In this document: positions 1 through 7,739 of the stretch, piece after piece
Layout of the letters: each line of letters begins with the position of its first letter
Position numbering within the stretch: position 1 is the first letter of the stretch
Assembly (NCBI GenBank): GCA_964368425.1
Contig: CAYJAP010000020.1
Coordinates: 1-12,698, forward strand
Source of the DNA: CAYJAP01 sp964368425
Lineage (GTDB): Bacteria > Bacillota > Clostridia > Christensenellales > UBA1242
DNA: 12,698 nucleotides
Direction: 5' to 3'
Position numbers and translations under genes: made by a program
Notes under the pieces: generated by a model
Databases searched by the model: none
Seen by the model: only the letters and a program-made list of their open reading frames with translations
Told to the model about the DNA's origin: nothing

Positions 1-2
1 TT

Positions 3-710
3 GAGAAGGTTGCGCGAGTTTTTAAGAAAAAACCAGAAATTATTAATTTAAACAAAGAAATAGCTGATAAAGCGATATATATCTCAAATCATAGTGCGGC
101 TAGTGGTCCGTTTTCTCTAGAGTTGTATTTTCCAAAATACTTTATCCCGTGGGGTACCCATGAGATGACAGAAGGATATATATCACGCTGGAAGTATCTG
201 TACTACATATTTTATCAACAGAAACTCGGTTATGGTAAGTTCCGCTCTTTTATAATAGCGACACTATTTGCCATCATCTCAGGGATGTTGTATAGGGGAA
301 TGGGATTAATCCCTACGTATAAAGATACTCGGCTGATAAAGACATTTAGAAAAAGCATAAAGAAGCTAGATAACAACGAGCCTATTCTCATATTCCCGGA
401 GAACTCTGATTATGGATATAAAGATGTTTTAGAGTACTACAACCCTGGGTTTGTGGTGCTATCCAAGATGTACTATAAGAGAACGGGTATTGATTTGCCG
501 ATTTATACTGTATACTACAGCAAAAAACATTCTAAGATGATTATAGAGCAGCCTGAATATGTTAATAAAATGGTTAAGCAAGGACTGTCTGACGAAGAAA
601 TAGCTGAATACTTTAAAAATAAAACAAACGATTTATATTTAAAATATGTGAACGAGCCTATTAATGAATCAACAGACAAAGAGTCGGTTAAAATAGATAC
701 AAAAGAGTAG
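3..710 (+). CDS. Lysophospholipid acyltransferase-like (PlsC/LPLAT) protein, 5' partial
   Basis: The reading frame is open from the left edge, so the N-terminus lies outside the window; 235 codons remain, ending in TAG. The fragment resembles the PlsC/LPLAT glycerolipid acyltransferase fold, whose members move an acyl chain to lysophosphatidate or a related acceptor at the inner membrane face. Visible marks are the block-I-like SNHSAASGP (residues 28-36 of the fragment), a short hydrophobic stretch (about 80-95), IPTYKD (about 104-109) and the block-III-like ILIFPEN (about 131-137). In the classical HX4D motif the His is present (fragment residue 30) but the Asp position is Gly. It is 15 bp upstream of a CMP-kinase-like gene and probably shares its transcript; a CTP-related kinase beside a lipid enzyme would fit phospholipid synthesis. 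Fold class is fairly secure, the substrate is unknown. Confidence 0.72.
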   Translation, partial: EKVARVFKKKPEIINLNKEIADKAIYISNHSAASGPFSLELYFPKYFIPWGTHEMTEGYISRWKYLYYIFYQQKLGYGKFRSFIIATLFAIISGMLYRGMGLIPTYKDTRLIKTFRKSIKKLDNNEPILIFPENSDYGYKDVLEYYNPGFVVLSKMYYKRTGIDLPIYTVYYSKKHSKMIIEQPEYVNKMVKQGLSDEEIAEYFKNKTNDLYLKYVNEPINESTDKESVKIDTKE

Positions 711-725
711 TGGAGGATAAAACAA

Positions 726-1298
726 ATGATTATTACAATCACTGGAAAGCCAAGTAGCGGTAAATCTTCTTACGCCAAATATATTGCTAATAAATATAAA
801 TTTAAATTAATTACTATTGGTGATATATTGCGCGAAGAGGCTGAGGCGAGAGGGTTGACAGTTTTAGAGATGAGTAAAGTGGCGGTGAAAGATCCATCGA
901 TAGATATAAAGATGGAAAGCGCTAATGCTAAGCTAGGGAAAGAGCTGGAGGGACAGAAAGTTATTTTTGACGGTCGTTTATCATGGAGATTTGTTCCTAA
1001 ATCATTTAAGGTTTTCGTAGATTTACCAGATGACGAAATGGCAGAGAGAGTGATGGCCTCCGAGCGGCCAATATCAGAGAAGGGAAAAAGTAAAAAACAG
1101 GCAAAAGAGATGCTTAAGAAAAGATGGCAAGTAGAGAATGACAGATACATGGCTCTGTACGGTGTTAATAATTTAGACTTGTCGCAATACGACTTTGTTA
1201 TAAATTCTATGAACAAAACTGTTGAGGAAGTGAGTGAGGAAATATACGCAGAGTATAAGGCTTTTGTGCGCAAGAGCAAGGAGAAGAAAAGTGTCTAA
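726..1298 (+). CDS. cmk: Cytidylate kinase, archaeal-type (AAA_33-like P-loop kinase)
   Basis: A 190-residue P-loop kinase. Residues 7-14, GKPSSGKS, form the Walker A loop directly after the first beta strand. The motif around residues 137-146, ENDRYMALYG, and the following YDFVINS are typical of the short archaeal-type cytidylate kinases, which phosphorylate CMP and dCMP with ATP; bacterial Cmk is longer (about 220 residues) and has a different insert. The ATG is preceded by TGGAGG at 711-716. The gene lies 15 bp after the acyltransferase-like gene and its last 8 bases overlap the nitroreductase start, indicating co-transcription and probably translational coupling. The C-terminus is Lys-rich. 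It could act on another nucleoside monophosphate, but CMP is the best guess; the gene symbol is by function only. Confidence 0.78.
   Translation: MIITITGKPSSGKSSYAKYIANKYKFKLITIGDILREEAEARGLTVLEMSKVAVKDPSIDIKMESANAKLGKELEGQKVIFDGRLSWRFVPKSFKVFVDLPDDEMAERVMASERPISEKGKSKKQAKEMLKKRWQVENDRYMALYGVNNLDLSQYDFVINSMNKTVEEVSEEIYAEYKAFVRKSKEKKSV
1278..1283 (+). promoter_or_regulatory. Ribosome binding site for the nitroreductase
   Basis: AAGGAG lies 7 bases before the GTG at 1291. It decides the start in favour of this GTG over an upstream in-frame start near 1234, whose translation would run deep inside cmk and does not resemble a nitroreductase. Confidence 0.8.
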
Positions 1299-1890
1299 AG
1301 AATTTATCACCACAATTAAAAACAGAAGAAGTATCTATGTAATTGGTAAAGATATCGGGGTTTCTGACAAAAAGCTGCAATCGCTTGTCAGTAACGCGGT
1401 TAAATATACTCCAAGTGCGTTTAATATTCAAAGTTCTTGCGTTGTTCTTTTATTGGGTAAAGAGCATGACAAGTTATGGGATATCGTAAAAGAAACGTTA
1501 AAAAAGATTGTGCCGGCTACGGCATTTGTAAACACAGAAACAAAGGTAAATTCGTTTAAAGCTGGATACGGTACAGTGCTGTTCTTTGATGATACACAAC
1601 TCACTGCAAAGTTGCAGAAAGATTATCCTTTATATAAAGACAGCTTTCCTATATGGGCAGAACAGGCGAGCGGGATGTTACAGTTTGCGGTATGGAATAT
1701 TTTAGATGCGGAGGGGCTGGGTGCAACTCTACAACATTACAATCCTTTGATAGATGATGAAGTGAAGAAGACGTGGAAGGTTCCAGCACATTATAAATTG
1801 ATTGCTCAGATGCCATTTGGTAGTGTGTTGAAAAAAGCAGGTAAGAAAGAGTTCAGAGATATTTCTGAGCGTTTGAAGGTTTTCAAATAA
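1291..1890 (+). CDS. Nitroreductase family protein (FMN-dependent)
   Basis: A 199-residue member of the nitroreductase superfamily, close to the putative-oxidoreductase/HBN1-like branch. These are cytosolic FMN homodimers that reduce nitro groups, quinones or other acceptors with NAD(P)H. Seen here: the N-terminal RRS (residues 12-14) that contacts the FMN phosphate, PSAFNIQS (41-48) and the C-terminal EGLGATLQHYN (141-151) that closes the flavin site. The start is GTG with AAGGAG 7 bases upstream. The first 8 bases overlap the end of cmk. The length is normal for the branch. The physiological substrate cannot be read from sequence; detoxification or redox balance in an anaerobe is a reasonable inference. 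The short gap (51 bp) to the dehydrogenase gene contains no convincing terminator. Confidence 0.88.
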   Translation: MSKEFITTIKNRRSIYVIGKDIGVSDKKLQSLVSNAVKYTPSAFNIQSSCVVLLLGKEHDKLWDIVKETLKKIVPATAFVNTETKVNSFKAGYGTVLFFDDTQLTAKLQKDYPLYKDSFPIWAEQASGMLQFAVWNILDAEGLGATLQHYNPLIDDEVKKTWKVPAHYKLIAQMPFGSVLKKAGKKEFRDISERLKVFK

Positions 1891-1941
1891 TACCCCGTAT
1901 ATTGTTGGGAAATTGTTTGAAAATAAACAAAGGAGAAAATT

Positions 1942-2706
1942 ATGAATAGAAAGACGATTATTATAACGGGTGCGGCTAACGGTATAGGTAAAGCCATTGC
2001 TCAGTTATTTGTGAAAGAGGGGTGGTTCGTAGGGGCACTCGATTTAGATGAAAAGGGATTAGCCATTCTCAAGAAGGAGTTGGGGGCTAGCAACTGCTTT
2101 ACCCATGTATGTGATATTACTCAAGAGGAGAGTGTAGCGACTGCGGTTGCTGGATTTGCAAAAGTAACAGGTTCTCGTCTAGACGTGTTGTCTGCGAATG
2201 CGGGTATACTGTTCCAAGGAAATTTTGAGAAATACACTCCGGCACAGTACAGAAAGCAGATAGAGGTTAACGCGTTTGGAACGGTTAATACGATATATCA
2301 ATCCTTAGACTTATTGAAAAAGACACCGAGTTCGAGAATAGTGATTACCTCCAGCTCAAGTGCTTTATATGGTATACCTAACTTTGCAGTGTACAGTGCG
2401 ACAAAAGGGTTTTTAAAGAATCTAACAGAAGCATTAAGCACGGAATTTAGTCCTTTCGATATCAAGGTGTCGGATGTACTGCCATTATTTGTAAGTACTG
2501 CTATGATGGATGGAATTGAAAAGAAATACAGGGCTAATCATACGGCTGATGAAGTGGCGAAAGTCGTATACAAAGCAGGAACTACAGGACGCAAAAGACA
2601 TTATTTGATGGGCAGACAGTTAAAGGCACTTTCCTTTTTGAGTAGGTTCTTACCTGTGAAAACGGTAGAAAAAATAATAAAAGGAAACCTTAAAATTAAA
2701 TATTAA
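1942..2706 (+). CDS. Short-chain dehydrogenase/reductase (SDR)
   Basis: A 254-residue classical SDR. The cofactor motif TGAANGIG is at residues 9-16, NAG at 86-88, Asn110 is the structural/catalytic Asn, Ser138/139 the catalytic Ser, and YSATK at 151-155 supplies Tyr151 and Lys155, so the whole catalytic tetrad is present. Acidic residues after the second beta strand (Asp34, Asp36) favour NAD(H) over NADP(H). It should interconvert a hydroxyl and a carbonyl group; the substrate is not evident. The C-terminal part has a hydrophobic, basic stretch (about 228-250) reminiscent of SDRs that act on lipids or lie against membranes, which would suit the lipid enzyme at the head of the operon, but this is inference. 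AAGGAG lies just before the ATG. Confidence 0.92.
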   Translation: MNRKTIIITGAANGIGKAIAQLFVKEGWFVGALDLDEKGLAILKKELGASNCFTHVCDITQEESVATAVAGFAKVTGSRLDVLSANAGILFQGNFEKYTPAQYRKQIEVNAFGTVNTIYQSLDLLKKTPSSRIVITSSSSALYGIPNFAVYSATKGFLKNLTEALSTEFSPFDIKVSDVLPLFVSTAMMDGIEKKYRANHTADEVAKVVYKAGTTGRKRHYLMGRQLKALSFLSRFLPVKTVEKIIKGNLKIKY

Positions 2707-2748
2707 CAATAAACAACGGTACATCATAAAATAAACTTAGGAAAAAGT

Positions 2749-3642
2749 ATGCAAAAGAAGAAAAAGGAAGACAGATACGCCCTAGGTATAAAGGCGATGC
2801 TATGTGGTATGGTTATAAACTTTATTTTAAGTTTAGCCAAAATTATCACAGGTTTTGTTTCAGGAATCCTTGTGTTGGTAGCCGATGGCTTTCATAATTT
2901 GTTTGATACCGGATTTTTGATTGTGTCTATCTTCAGTTTTAAATACGCCAATAAACCCGCAGATAAAGAGCATCCGTTTGGTCATCAACGGCTAGAACAT
3001 GTGTCGTCACTTATTCTTTCAACAGTCCTTATGGTGGTGGGTATAGACGTTATAATTGAAGCTATAGGAAATCTTATTTCCACGCCTGCCTTAGAGATAA
3101 ATATTATAGCATTAATAGTTATTTCGGTATCCGCAGTATGTAAAATAGGGCTAATTATATTATATTCTTTAGTTAATAAGAGAGCAGCTTCACTGACTAT
3201 AAAAGCATCGCTACTAGATAGCGTGGCAGATATGTCGACATCAATAGTTATATTAGCTAGCTTGCTGATTTCAGTCTACACAGGGATGTATCTCGATAGT
3301 TATCTGTCATTGTTAGTTGCGGGACTGATATTATTTAACGCCATAAAGATAATGCAGTCATCCGCACATGAGCTGATAGGTCCACGACCTACAACTAAGT
3401 TGAGAAACTCTATTGCACGTCGATTACGGAAACACGTTGAAATCAAAAGCTTACATGACCTTGTGATTCATAATTATGGGGACAACAATATGTATGTATC
3501 GGTACACGTGGTGCTGGCGCATAACCATACGCTAGAAGAAACCAATGCTATTACAGATAAAATTATCGAAGATTTTAAGAAAGATAATATCAATATAGTT
3601 CTACAGGTAGAGGGCGAACAAGAGTGTTGCAAAAATAGTTAA
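2749..3642 (+). CDS. Cation diffusion facilitator (CDF) metal transporter
   Basis: A 297-residue CDF-family protein: about six membrane helices (roughly residues 15-205) followed by a cytosolic ferredoxin-like domain (about 210-290). CDF dimers export divalent metals such as Zn, Mn, Fe or Cd using the proton gradient. The metal-site residues in helix 2 are His49 and Asp53 (HNLFD), and in helix 5 Asp157 and Asp161 (DSVAD). The family signature HPFGHQRLEH is at 75-84. The HxxxD/DxxxD pairing is neither the classic Zn pattern (HxxxD twice) nor the classic Mn pattern (DxxxD twice), so the metal is uncertain. A Cys pair (293-294) ends the protein. It is the last gene of the plus-strand cluster, 42 bp after the SDR gene, with a weak AGGA ribosome site and a terminator 21 bp downstream. 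Confidence 0.92.
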   Translation: MQKKKKEDRYALGIKAMLCGMVINFILSLAKIITGFVSGILVLVADGFHNLFDTGFLIVSIFSFKYANKPADKEHPFGHQRLEHVSSLILSTVLMVVGIDVIIEAIGNLISTPALEINIIALIVISVSAVCKIGLIILYSLVNKRAASLTIKASLLDSVADMSTSIVILASLLISVYTGMYLDSYLSLLVAGLILFNAIKIMQSSAHELIGPRPTTKLRNSIARRLRKHVEIKSLHDLVIHNYGDNNMYVSVHVVLAHNHTLEETNAITDKIIEDFKKDNINIVLQVEGEQECCKNS

Positions 3643-3663
3643 TATGCTAGTGATATTAGAAGA

Positions 3664-3692
3664 AAAAAATTGAGAACATATCTCAATTTTTT
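3664..3692. terminator. Bidirectional intrinsic terminator
   Basis: A perfect 12-bp inverted repeat (3664-3675 with 3681-3692) around a 5-base loop ACATA. A-runs on the left arm and T-runs on the right arm give a T-tract on either strand. It lies 21 bp after the CDF gene and 112 bp after the converging enolase gene, so it can end both operons. The rest of 3643-3804 is AT-rich and shows nothing else I can support. Confidence 0.85.
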
Positions 3693-3804
3693 GTTTTATA
3701 TCAGATATTTATTATTTGTAACGCCTACAATAGCAGTTAACATTAATATTAGCAAACAAATATTTTTTTAACCCATTAGCAATACTAGTTGTGCATATTA
3801 GTTA

Positions 3805-5100
3805 CTACTTTTTTATAGAAGTGAATGCGTCGTTACCAAAGTAAACGGAAGATGTCTGGTTTTCGCTTTCTATCTTCATCAATCGGTTGTACTTTGCAAC
3901 CCTGTCGCTTCTTGAGGTAGAACCCGTTTTTATCTGTGTAGAGTTTGTTGCTACTGCTAAATCGGCTATTGTTGTATCCTCAGTTTCTCCTGAGCGGTGA
4001 GAGATGACTGTCGTAAAACCAGCATCCTGAGCCATTTTTATTGTATCCAAGGTTTCTGTTAGCGAACCGATTTGGTTTAGCTTTATAAGAATGGAATTGA
4101 TAGCTTTTTTCTGAATACCTTGTTGTAGTCTTTTACTGTTGGTTACAAGCAAATCGTCACCCACTATTTGTACTTTATGTCCCAGTTTTGCAGTTAACTT
4201 TGTCCAAGATTCCCAGTCTTCTTCTCCAAGAGGATCTTCTAGAGAGATTATAGGATACTTTTTAACCAGTGACACCCAATAATTTATCAACTCTTCCTTA
4301 GTGAATGCAGTTTTGCTTTTAGGCAGAAGGTACGAACCATCTTCTTTTGCCCATTCACTTGCTGCTGCGTCTAATGCGATTACAATGTCCTTACCGGCTT
4401 TGTACCCCGCTACTTTTATAGCTTCTAAAATCTTATCCAGCGCTTCTTCCGGTGTAGAGAGGTTAGGAGCGAATCCGCCTTCGTCTCCTACCGCAGTAGA
4501 TAGATTCTGGTTATGTAATATCTTTTTGAGGTTATGGAAAACTTCTGCACACCATCGGATACCTTCTGTGAAAGAAGGTGCTCCAATCGGCATGATCATA
4601 AACTCTTGGATATCTATATTATTAGAAGCGTGAGCTCCACCATTTAGTATGTTACACATAGGAACGGGCAGAGTGTATTTATGTGATGTGCTAAGATACT
4701 TGTAAAGTGGCATTTTCTTTGCGTTCGCCACTGCTTTCGCTACCCCTACAGATACGGATAGTATTGCGTTAGCTCCGAGGTTGGATTTGTTATCGGTACT
4801 ATCGAGGGTTAGCATAATCTCGTCTATATTGCGTTGTTTCGAAGCATCTTTACCAATTAACGCCTGTCGTATGTCATGGTTGACGTTTGCAACCGCAGCC
4901 AGCACCCCTTTACCAAGGTATCTGGACTTGTCATTATCTCGTAGTTCTACCGCCTCAAATAGCCCCGTGCTTGCTCCTGACGGAACAGCACTTACGCCTA
5001 TCGCTCCGCACTTCAACAACACTTCTGTTTCTATCGTCGGATTACCACGAGAATCAAGAATCTCTCTCGCTACTATATTTTTGATTTTATATTTTCCCAT
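3805..5100 (-). CDS. eno: Enolase (phosphopyruvate hydratase)
   Basis: Full-length enolase of 431 residues; it converts 2-phosphoglycerate to phosphoenolpyruvate in glycolysis, in the cytosol. Key sites are all present: the mobile loop SGAST (41-45), His157 and Glu166, Glu207 in GDEGGFAP, Mg ligands Asp244, Glu288 and Asp315, the catalytic base Lys340 in IKLNQIG, the SHRSGETED signature (367-375) and Lys391. The ATG is preceded by AGGAGAA, which overlaps the stop codon of the ribokinase gene; the two genes are 9 bp apart. It is thus the last gene of the six-gene DUF1538/P-II/nucleoside operon and not part of a glycolytic gene cluster (gap-pgk-tpi-pgm-eno), which is unusual. Transcription probably ends at the hairpin at 3664-3692. 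Confidence 0.97.
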   Translation of the reverse strand: MGKYKIKNIVAREILDSRGNPTIETEVLLKCGAIGVSAVPSGASTGLFEAVELRDNDKSRYLGKGVLAAVANVNHDIRQALIGKDASKQRNIDEIMLTLDSTDNKSNLGANAILSVSVGVAKAVANAKKMPLYKYLSTSHKYTLPVPMCNILNGGAHASNNIDIQEFMIMPIGAPSFTEGIRWCAEVFHNLKKILHNQNLSTAVGDEGGFAPNLSTPEEALDKILEAIKVAGYKAGKDIVIALDAAASEWAKEDGSYLLPKSKTAFTKEELINYWVSLVKKYPIISLEDPLGEEDWESWTKLTAKLGHKVQIVGDDLLVTNSKRLQQGIQKKAINSILIKLNQIGSLTETLDTIKMAQDAGFTTVISHRSGETEDTTIADLAVATNSTQIKTGSTSRSDRVAKYNRLMKIESENQTSSVYFGNDAFTSIKK

Positions 5101-5109
5101 AACTTCTCC

Positions 5110-6018
5110 TTATATCTTGATAAGATTTATTTTTCTCGTTTTACTCTCTTTATAAACTTGTTGTAAGAAAGGCATGCCTGTTTGGGCGCCCACCTTTGTT
5201 ATTTTAAGCCCCGCACAGAAGTTTGCAAACTCCAACGCTTCTCGCAGTGATCGTGATGGCTCATAAGCTAGTAAGAACGCTCCGAGAAAGGTGTCTCCAG
5301 CTCCCGTTGAGTCCTTTAGTGGAAAAGGGATAGCTGGAATGTGCTGGACTTTATTATCTTCATAGAAGAAAACTCCGTCGCCTCCCTTTGTGAGAATCAG
5401 TCGTCCGTTATATTCCTTTAGCGTTTGTGTTTCAGTCGTAAAGCGTGGCAAATGTGCAATCTCAACCTCGTTCACTATTAGAAAAGCACTGTCGTCAATC
5501 AATCGTTTATCAAAAGCGGTGACAGGGGAGGGATTTAGCACGAAAGGCTTGTTTTCTTTTTTACATATCTTAGCTACATAGCTAATAACTGATTGAGGAA
5601 CTTCCAGCTCTGCTGCAACAATATCAGATGCAAGGAGTTGTGGTTTTATACTGTCTATATATTTCTTACTTACTTTTCCATTAGCTCCGGGTACTACTAC
5701 AATGGCGTTAGTGTTAGCTCCTGTACATATATTTGCTATACCACATGTTTCGTTTGCTAGCGAAGATATATTTTTAACATTCACTTTTTCTTTTTTTAGA
5801 TTAGCAAGCGCTCTTTTGGAGAAATCATCATCACCGACATTTGCAAACAACGTTACTTCTGCTCCCAATCGCGCACAGGCAACCGCCTTGTTCGCGCCTT
5901 TTCCTCCGTGAGTAATGACAAAACTGTCGCCAATCACTGTTTCTCCCGGTCGAGGAAGTTGTTTGGTTTTAGCAATAAAATCTGTATTAACGCTACCGAC
6001 GATTGCTATCTTTTTCAT
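5110..6018 (-). CDS. rbsK: Ribokinase (PfkB family)
   Basis: A 302-residue PfkB-family sugar kinase that best fits ribokinase, which makes ribose-5-phosphate from ribose and ATP. Marks: GSVNTD (8-13), the ribose-binding GGKGANKA (38-45), AELE (136-139), NPSP (162-165), TKGGDG (210-215) and the anion-hole/catalytic DSTGAGDTF (236-244) with Asp242 as the base. I place the start at the ATG at 6018, because AGGAG at 6028-6024 is 5 bases upstream; a GTG 6 bases further up would overlap that site. The preceding nucleoside hydrolase releases ribose from nucleosides, so the pair forms a coherent pathway. Deoxyribokinase or a related specificity cannot be excluded from the sequence alone. Confidence 0.9.
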   Translation of the reverse strand: MKKIAIVGSVNTDFIAKTKQLPRPGETVIGDSFVITHGGKGANKAVACARLGAEVTLFANVGDDDFSKRALANLKKEKVNVKNISSLANETCGIANICTGANTNAIVVVPGANGKVSKKYIDSIKPQLLASDIVAAELEVPQSVISYVAKICKKENKPFVLNPSPVTAFDKRLIDDSAFLIVNEVEIAHLPRFTTETQTLKEYNGRLILTKGGDGVFFYEDNKVQHIPAIPFPLKDSTGAGDTFLGAFLLAYEPSRSLREALEFANFCAGLKITKVGAQTGMPFLQQVYKESKTRKINLIKI

Positions 6019-6023
6019 GATCA

Positions 6024-6028
6024 CTCCT
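6024..6028 (-). promoter_or_regulatory. Ribosome binding site deciding the ribokinase start
   Basis: AGGAG on the minus strand ends 5 bases before the ATG at 6018 and overlaps the nucleoside hydrolase stop codon (6030-6028). It rules out the GTG at 6024 as start and implies translational coupling. Confidence 0.8.
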
Positions 6029-7008
6029 TATTTGTATAGTTGTTTTAGTATAAACTTCTCTATTTTACTAGTATTTAGCGGAACATCCATAATGAATGTA
6101 TGCTTTCCTTTTTTATCCCACTGTGCAAAAGACTGCCCGTAAGTTTCTTTTTTCTTGTCGGTTTCTATTACAAAGTTTCCTTTTTTTGTTTTAAATAATC
6201 CTTTCTTTAACATGTGCGCTACTAACACCGTGTCATGCTGACAAAAACTATCTGGAAACCCCGGCTCATTGCCCCCTAGATAAAGTTCTGTAATGAATTT
6301 ATGGATAGGGTTGCTTGAATTTACTCGATCTTTTATTGCGTTCTTGCACACACGAATGTTATTACCAATTTCTACAGGAGCTATTACCAACGGAATACCT
6401 GATGTTAGCATGTAATGTGCCGCTTCTGGATCCCATAAAAAGTTGAATTCTGCTAACGGAGTATATTGCCCGTTCTGGTCTTCTCGTGCAGCTTTTTCTT
6501 TACTCTTGTGCCCTGTATAAACCTTGTTGCCCTTACCGTATAAAGAACCGCCCATCATGTACACCGTTTCGATACGAGATTTGTATTCAGGATGTGCAAT
6601 TAAAAATGCAACAATGTTTGTGCAAGGTCCTAGAGTTAATATAGCAATTTTCTGCTTAACCTCGTCGAAGACTTTTTTAATAGCCGATACAACGTCTTGT
6701 TTAAGTGGTTTTTTCTTTACGGTCGGTATCTTGTATATGTCTCCCAAACCGCTTTCTGCGTAGATAAAGGAAGCATCTAACCGCGCAGTTCCATCTAGCG
6801 GAGTGTTGTATCCTTGCACAACAGGAATATCTTTATTCAGTAGTTGAGTAATAAGTAAGAGGTTTCTCGTTGTGCTTTTAACATCTACGTTGCCTCCGTT
6901 GGAAGCCAGTAGTTTAACGTCAAATTTATTTGACATAATTGCCATAATCACTGCTGCGGAATCGTCTAAGCCTGGGTCAGCGTCGATAATTAAAGGTATT
7001 TTTTTCAT
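6028..7008 (-). CDS. Inosine/uridine-preferring nucleoside hydrolase
   Basis: A 326-residue member of the IUNH family, which hydrolyses the N-glycosidic bond of ribonucleosides to give free base and ribose, using a bound calcium ion. The defining N-terminal DADPGLDD (9-16) carries the DxDxxxDD calcium ligands; ASNGGN (35-40), SGLGD (86-90), LGPCTN, MMGG, the EFNFLWDPEAA segment and QHDTVLVA (fourth calcium-binding Asp) follow in the usual order. The length is normal. Purine versus pyrimidine preference is not decidable here; the cytidine deaminase nearby makes uridine a good candidate. GGAG precedes the ATG and overlaps the stop codon of the upstream P-II gene. The ribokinase gene follows 9 bp downstream and would use the ribose released. 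Confidence 0.93.
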   Translation of the reverse strand: MKKIPLIIDADPGLDDSAAVIMAIMSNKFDVKLLASNGGNVDVKSTTRNLLLITQLLNKDIPVVQGYNTPLDGTARLDASFIYAESGLGDIYKIPTVKKKPLKQDVVSAIKKVFDEVKQKIAILTLGPCTNIVAFLIAHPEYKSRIETVYMMGGSLYGKGNKVYTGHKSKEKAAREDQNGQYTPLAEFNFLWDPEAAHYMLTSGIPLVIAPVEIGNNIRVCKNAIKDRVNSSNPIHKFITELYLGGNEPGFPDSFCQHDTVLVAHMLKKGLFKTKKGNFVIETDKKKETYGQSFAQWDKKGKHTFIMDVPLNTSKIEKFILKQLYK

Positions 7009-7017
7009 AAGTTTCTC

Positions 7018-7380
7018 CTACTTTTTATTAGTACCAGTTGTTTTTTCTTTTTTAGGTTTAAGCAAGTGTGCGACACCAACAGCATCGTTCACTGGCAAGC
7101 TAAAACAAATCCCACGACCTTCCTCTTTTGCTCGAGAAACATCGCTGATGACTTTCATTATTTTATTTTTTTCTTCCGTTTTGACTAGTGTTAGAATTAG
7201 TTCCTTTTCTGGGAATATGGTAATTCCCATGAAAGAATCCACCTCATGCTGAGCAGTTCCTCTAGCTGTCATGACTGTTCCGCCGGATGTTCCTGCTGCT
7301 CTAGCAGCATCTACTATATAATCGGAGTAGCCTTTATTTACAATCGTTATAATCAAATCATATTTATTTTTTGCCCTCAT
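7018..7380 (-). CDS. P-II family regulatory protein, DUF1538-associated type (P-II copy 1)
   Basis: A 120-residue P-II-like protein. P-II proteins are trimers that bind ATP/ADP and regulate transporters or enzymes through a flexible T-loop. Visible: the first strand YDLIITIVNKG (7-17), GTSGGTVMTARGTA (30-43) leading into the T-loop, PEKELILTLV (57-66) and the nucleotide-contact region EGRGICFSLPVND (87-99). The T-loop is about 8 residues shorter than in GlnB/GlnK and has no Tyr equivalent to the uridylylated Tyr51, so control by GlnD-type uridylylation is unlikely. The C-terminus is a Lys/Thr tail. The ATG is preceded by AGGAG about 7 bases upstream; the gene overlaps the second P-II gene by 17 bp. 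It probably binds the DUF1538 membrane protein, by analogy with GlnK and AmtB. Confidence 0.82.
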   Translation of the reverse strand: MRAKNKYDLIITIVNKGYSDYIVDAARAAGTSGGTVMTARGTAQHEVDSFMGITIFPEKELILTLVKTEEKNKIMKVISDVSRAKEEGRGICFSLPVNDAVGVAHLLKPKKEKTTGTNKK

Positions 7381-7735
7381 TGCTTATCTCCTTATATTTT
7401 ATCTTTAACATATCCAACATATCGCTACTTGCGCTGTTAATAGGTAGTGTCATAGCAAGCCCGTTTGTCGGTATATATAGATGAAGCTCTTTCGCAATTT
7501 CATCTAATAACTCTTCTGAGTGGTGGATGTTTATTATGGCGATAACTAAATCTCTATCAGTGATTCCAAATCCGAATATTTCCGCGATGTTAGATTCTGC
7601 AGTACCTTTCGCTAAACAAATAAGGTGGTATTGAGAATCCCACTTATTCAGTATCTTTATAACGTTTTTTCCTTTCCCTCTATCGGTTACGGCTATCAGC
7701 ATTTCGATAGGGGCTAACACTTTTTTACTATCCAT
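7364..7735 (-). CDS. P-II-like protein, divergent paralogue (P-II copy 2)
   Basis: A 123-residue protein homologous to its downstream neighbour but diverged. Shared landmarks: MLIAVTDRGKG (12-22) as first strand, KGTAE (43-47), the segment FGFGITDRDLVIAII (54-68) where copy 1 has MGITIFPEKELILTLV, and NGLAMTLPINSA (91-102) where copy 1 has RGICFSLPVNDA. The glycine-rich GxxGGTV motif just before the T-loop is missing, so nucleotide binding may differ. I chose the ATG at 7735 because GAGGT lies 4 bases upstream (7744-7740); an in-frame TTG at 7756 would overlap the DUF1538 gene and lacks a site. It lies 10 bp after the DUF1538 gene and overlaps copy 1 by 17 bp. Assignment to the P-II-like superfamily rests on this alignment by eye. 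Confidence 0.7.
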   Translation of the reverse strand: MDSKKVLAPIEMLIAVTDRGKGKNVIKILNKWDSQYHLICLAKGTAESNIAEIFGFGITDRDLVIAIINIHHSEELLDEIAKELHLYIPTNGLAMTLPINSASSDMLDMLKIKYKEISNEGKK

Positions 7736-7739
7736 CTTT

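Noticed and set aside
770..1279. Long antisense reading frame opposite cmk
   Set aside because: It is the complement of a well-supported kinase, has no recognisable motif and no ribosome site; it is a shadow of the coding strand.
1234..1290. Longer N-terminus for the nitroreductase starting near 1234
   Set aside because: The added residues lie entirely inside cmk, have no family similarity and no ribosome site; GTG at 1291 has AAGGAG at the right distance.
1872..1887. Inverted repeat TTTGAA-GGTT-TTCAAA at the end of the nitroreductase gene as a terminator
   Set aside because: The 6-bp AT-rich stem is weak, lies inside coding sequence and lacks a following T-run.
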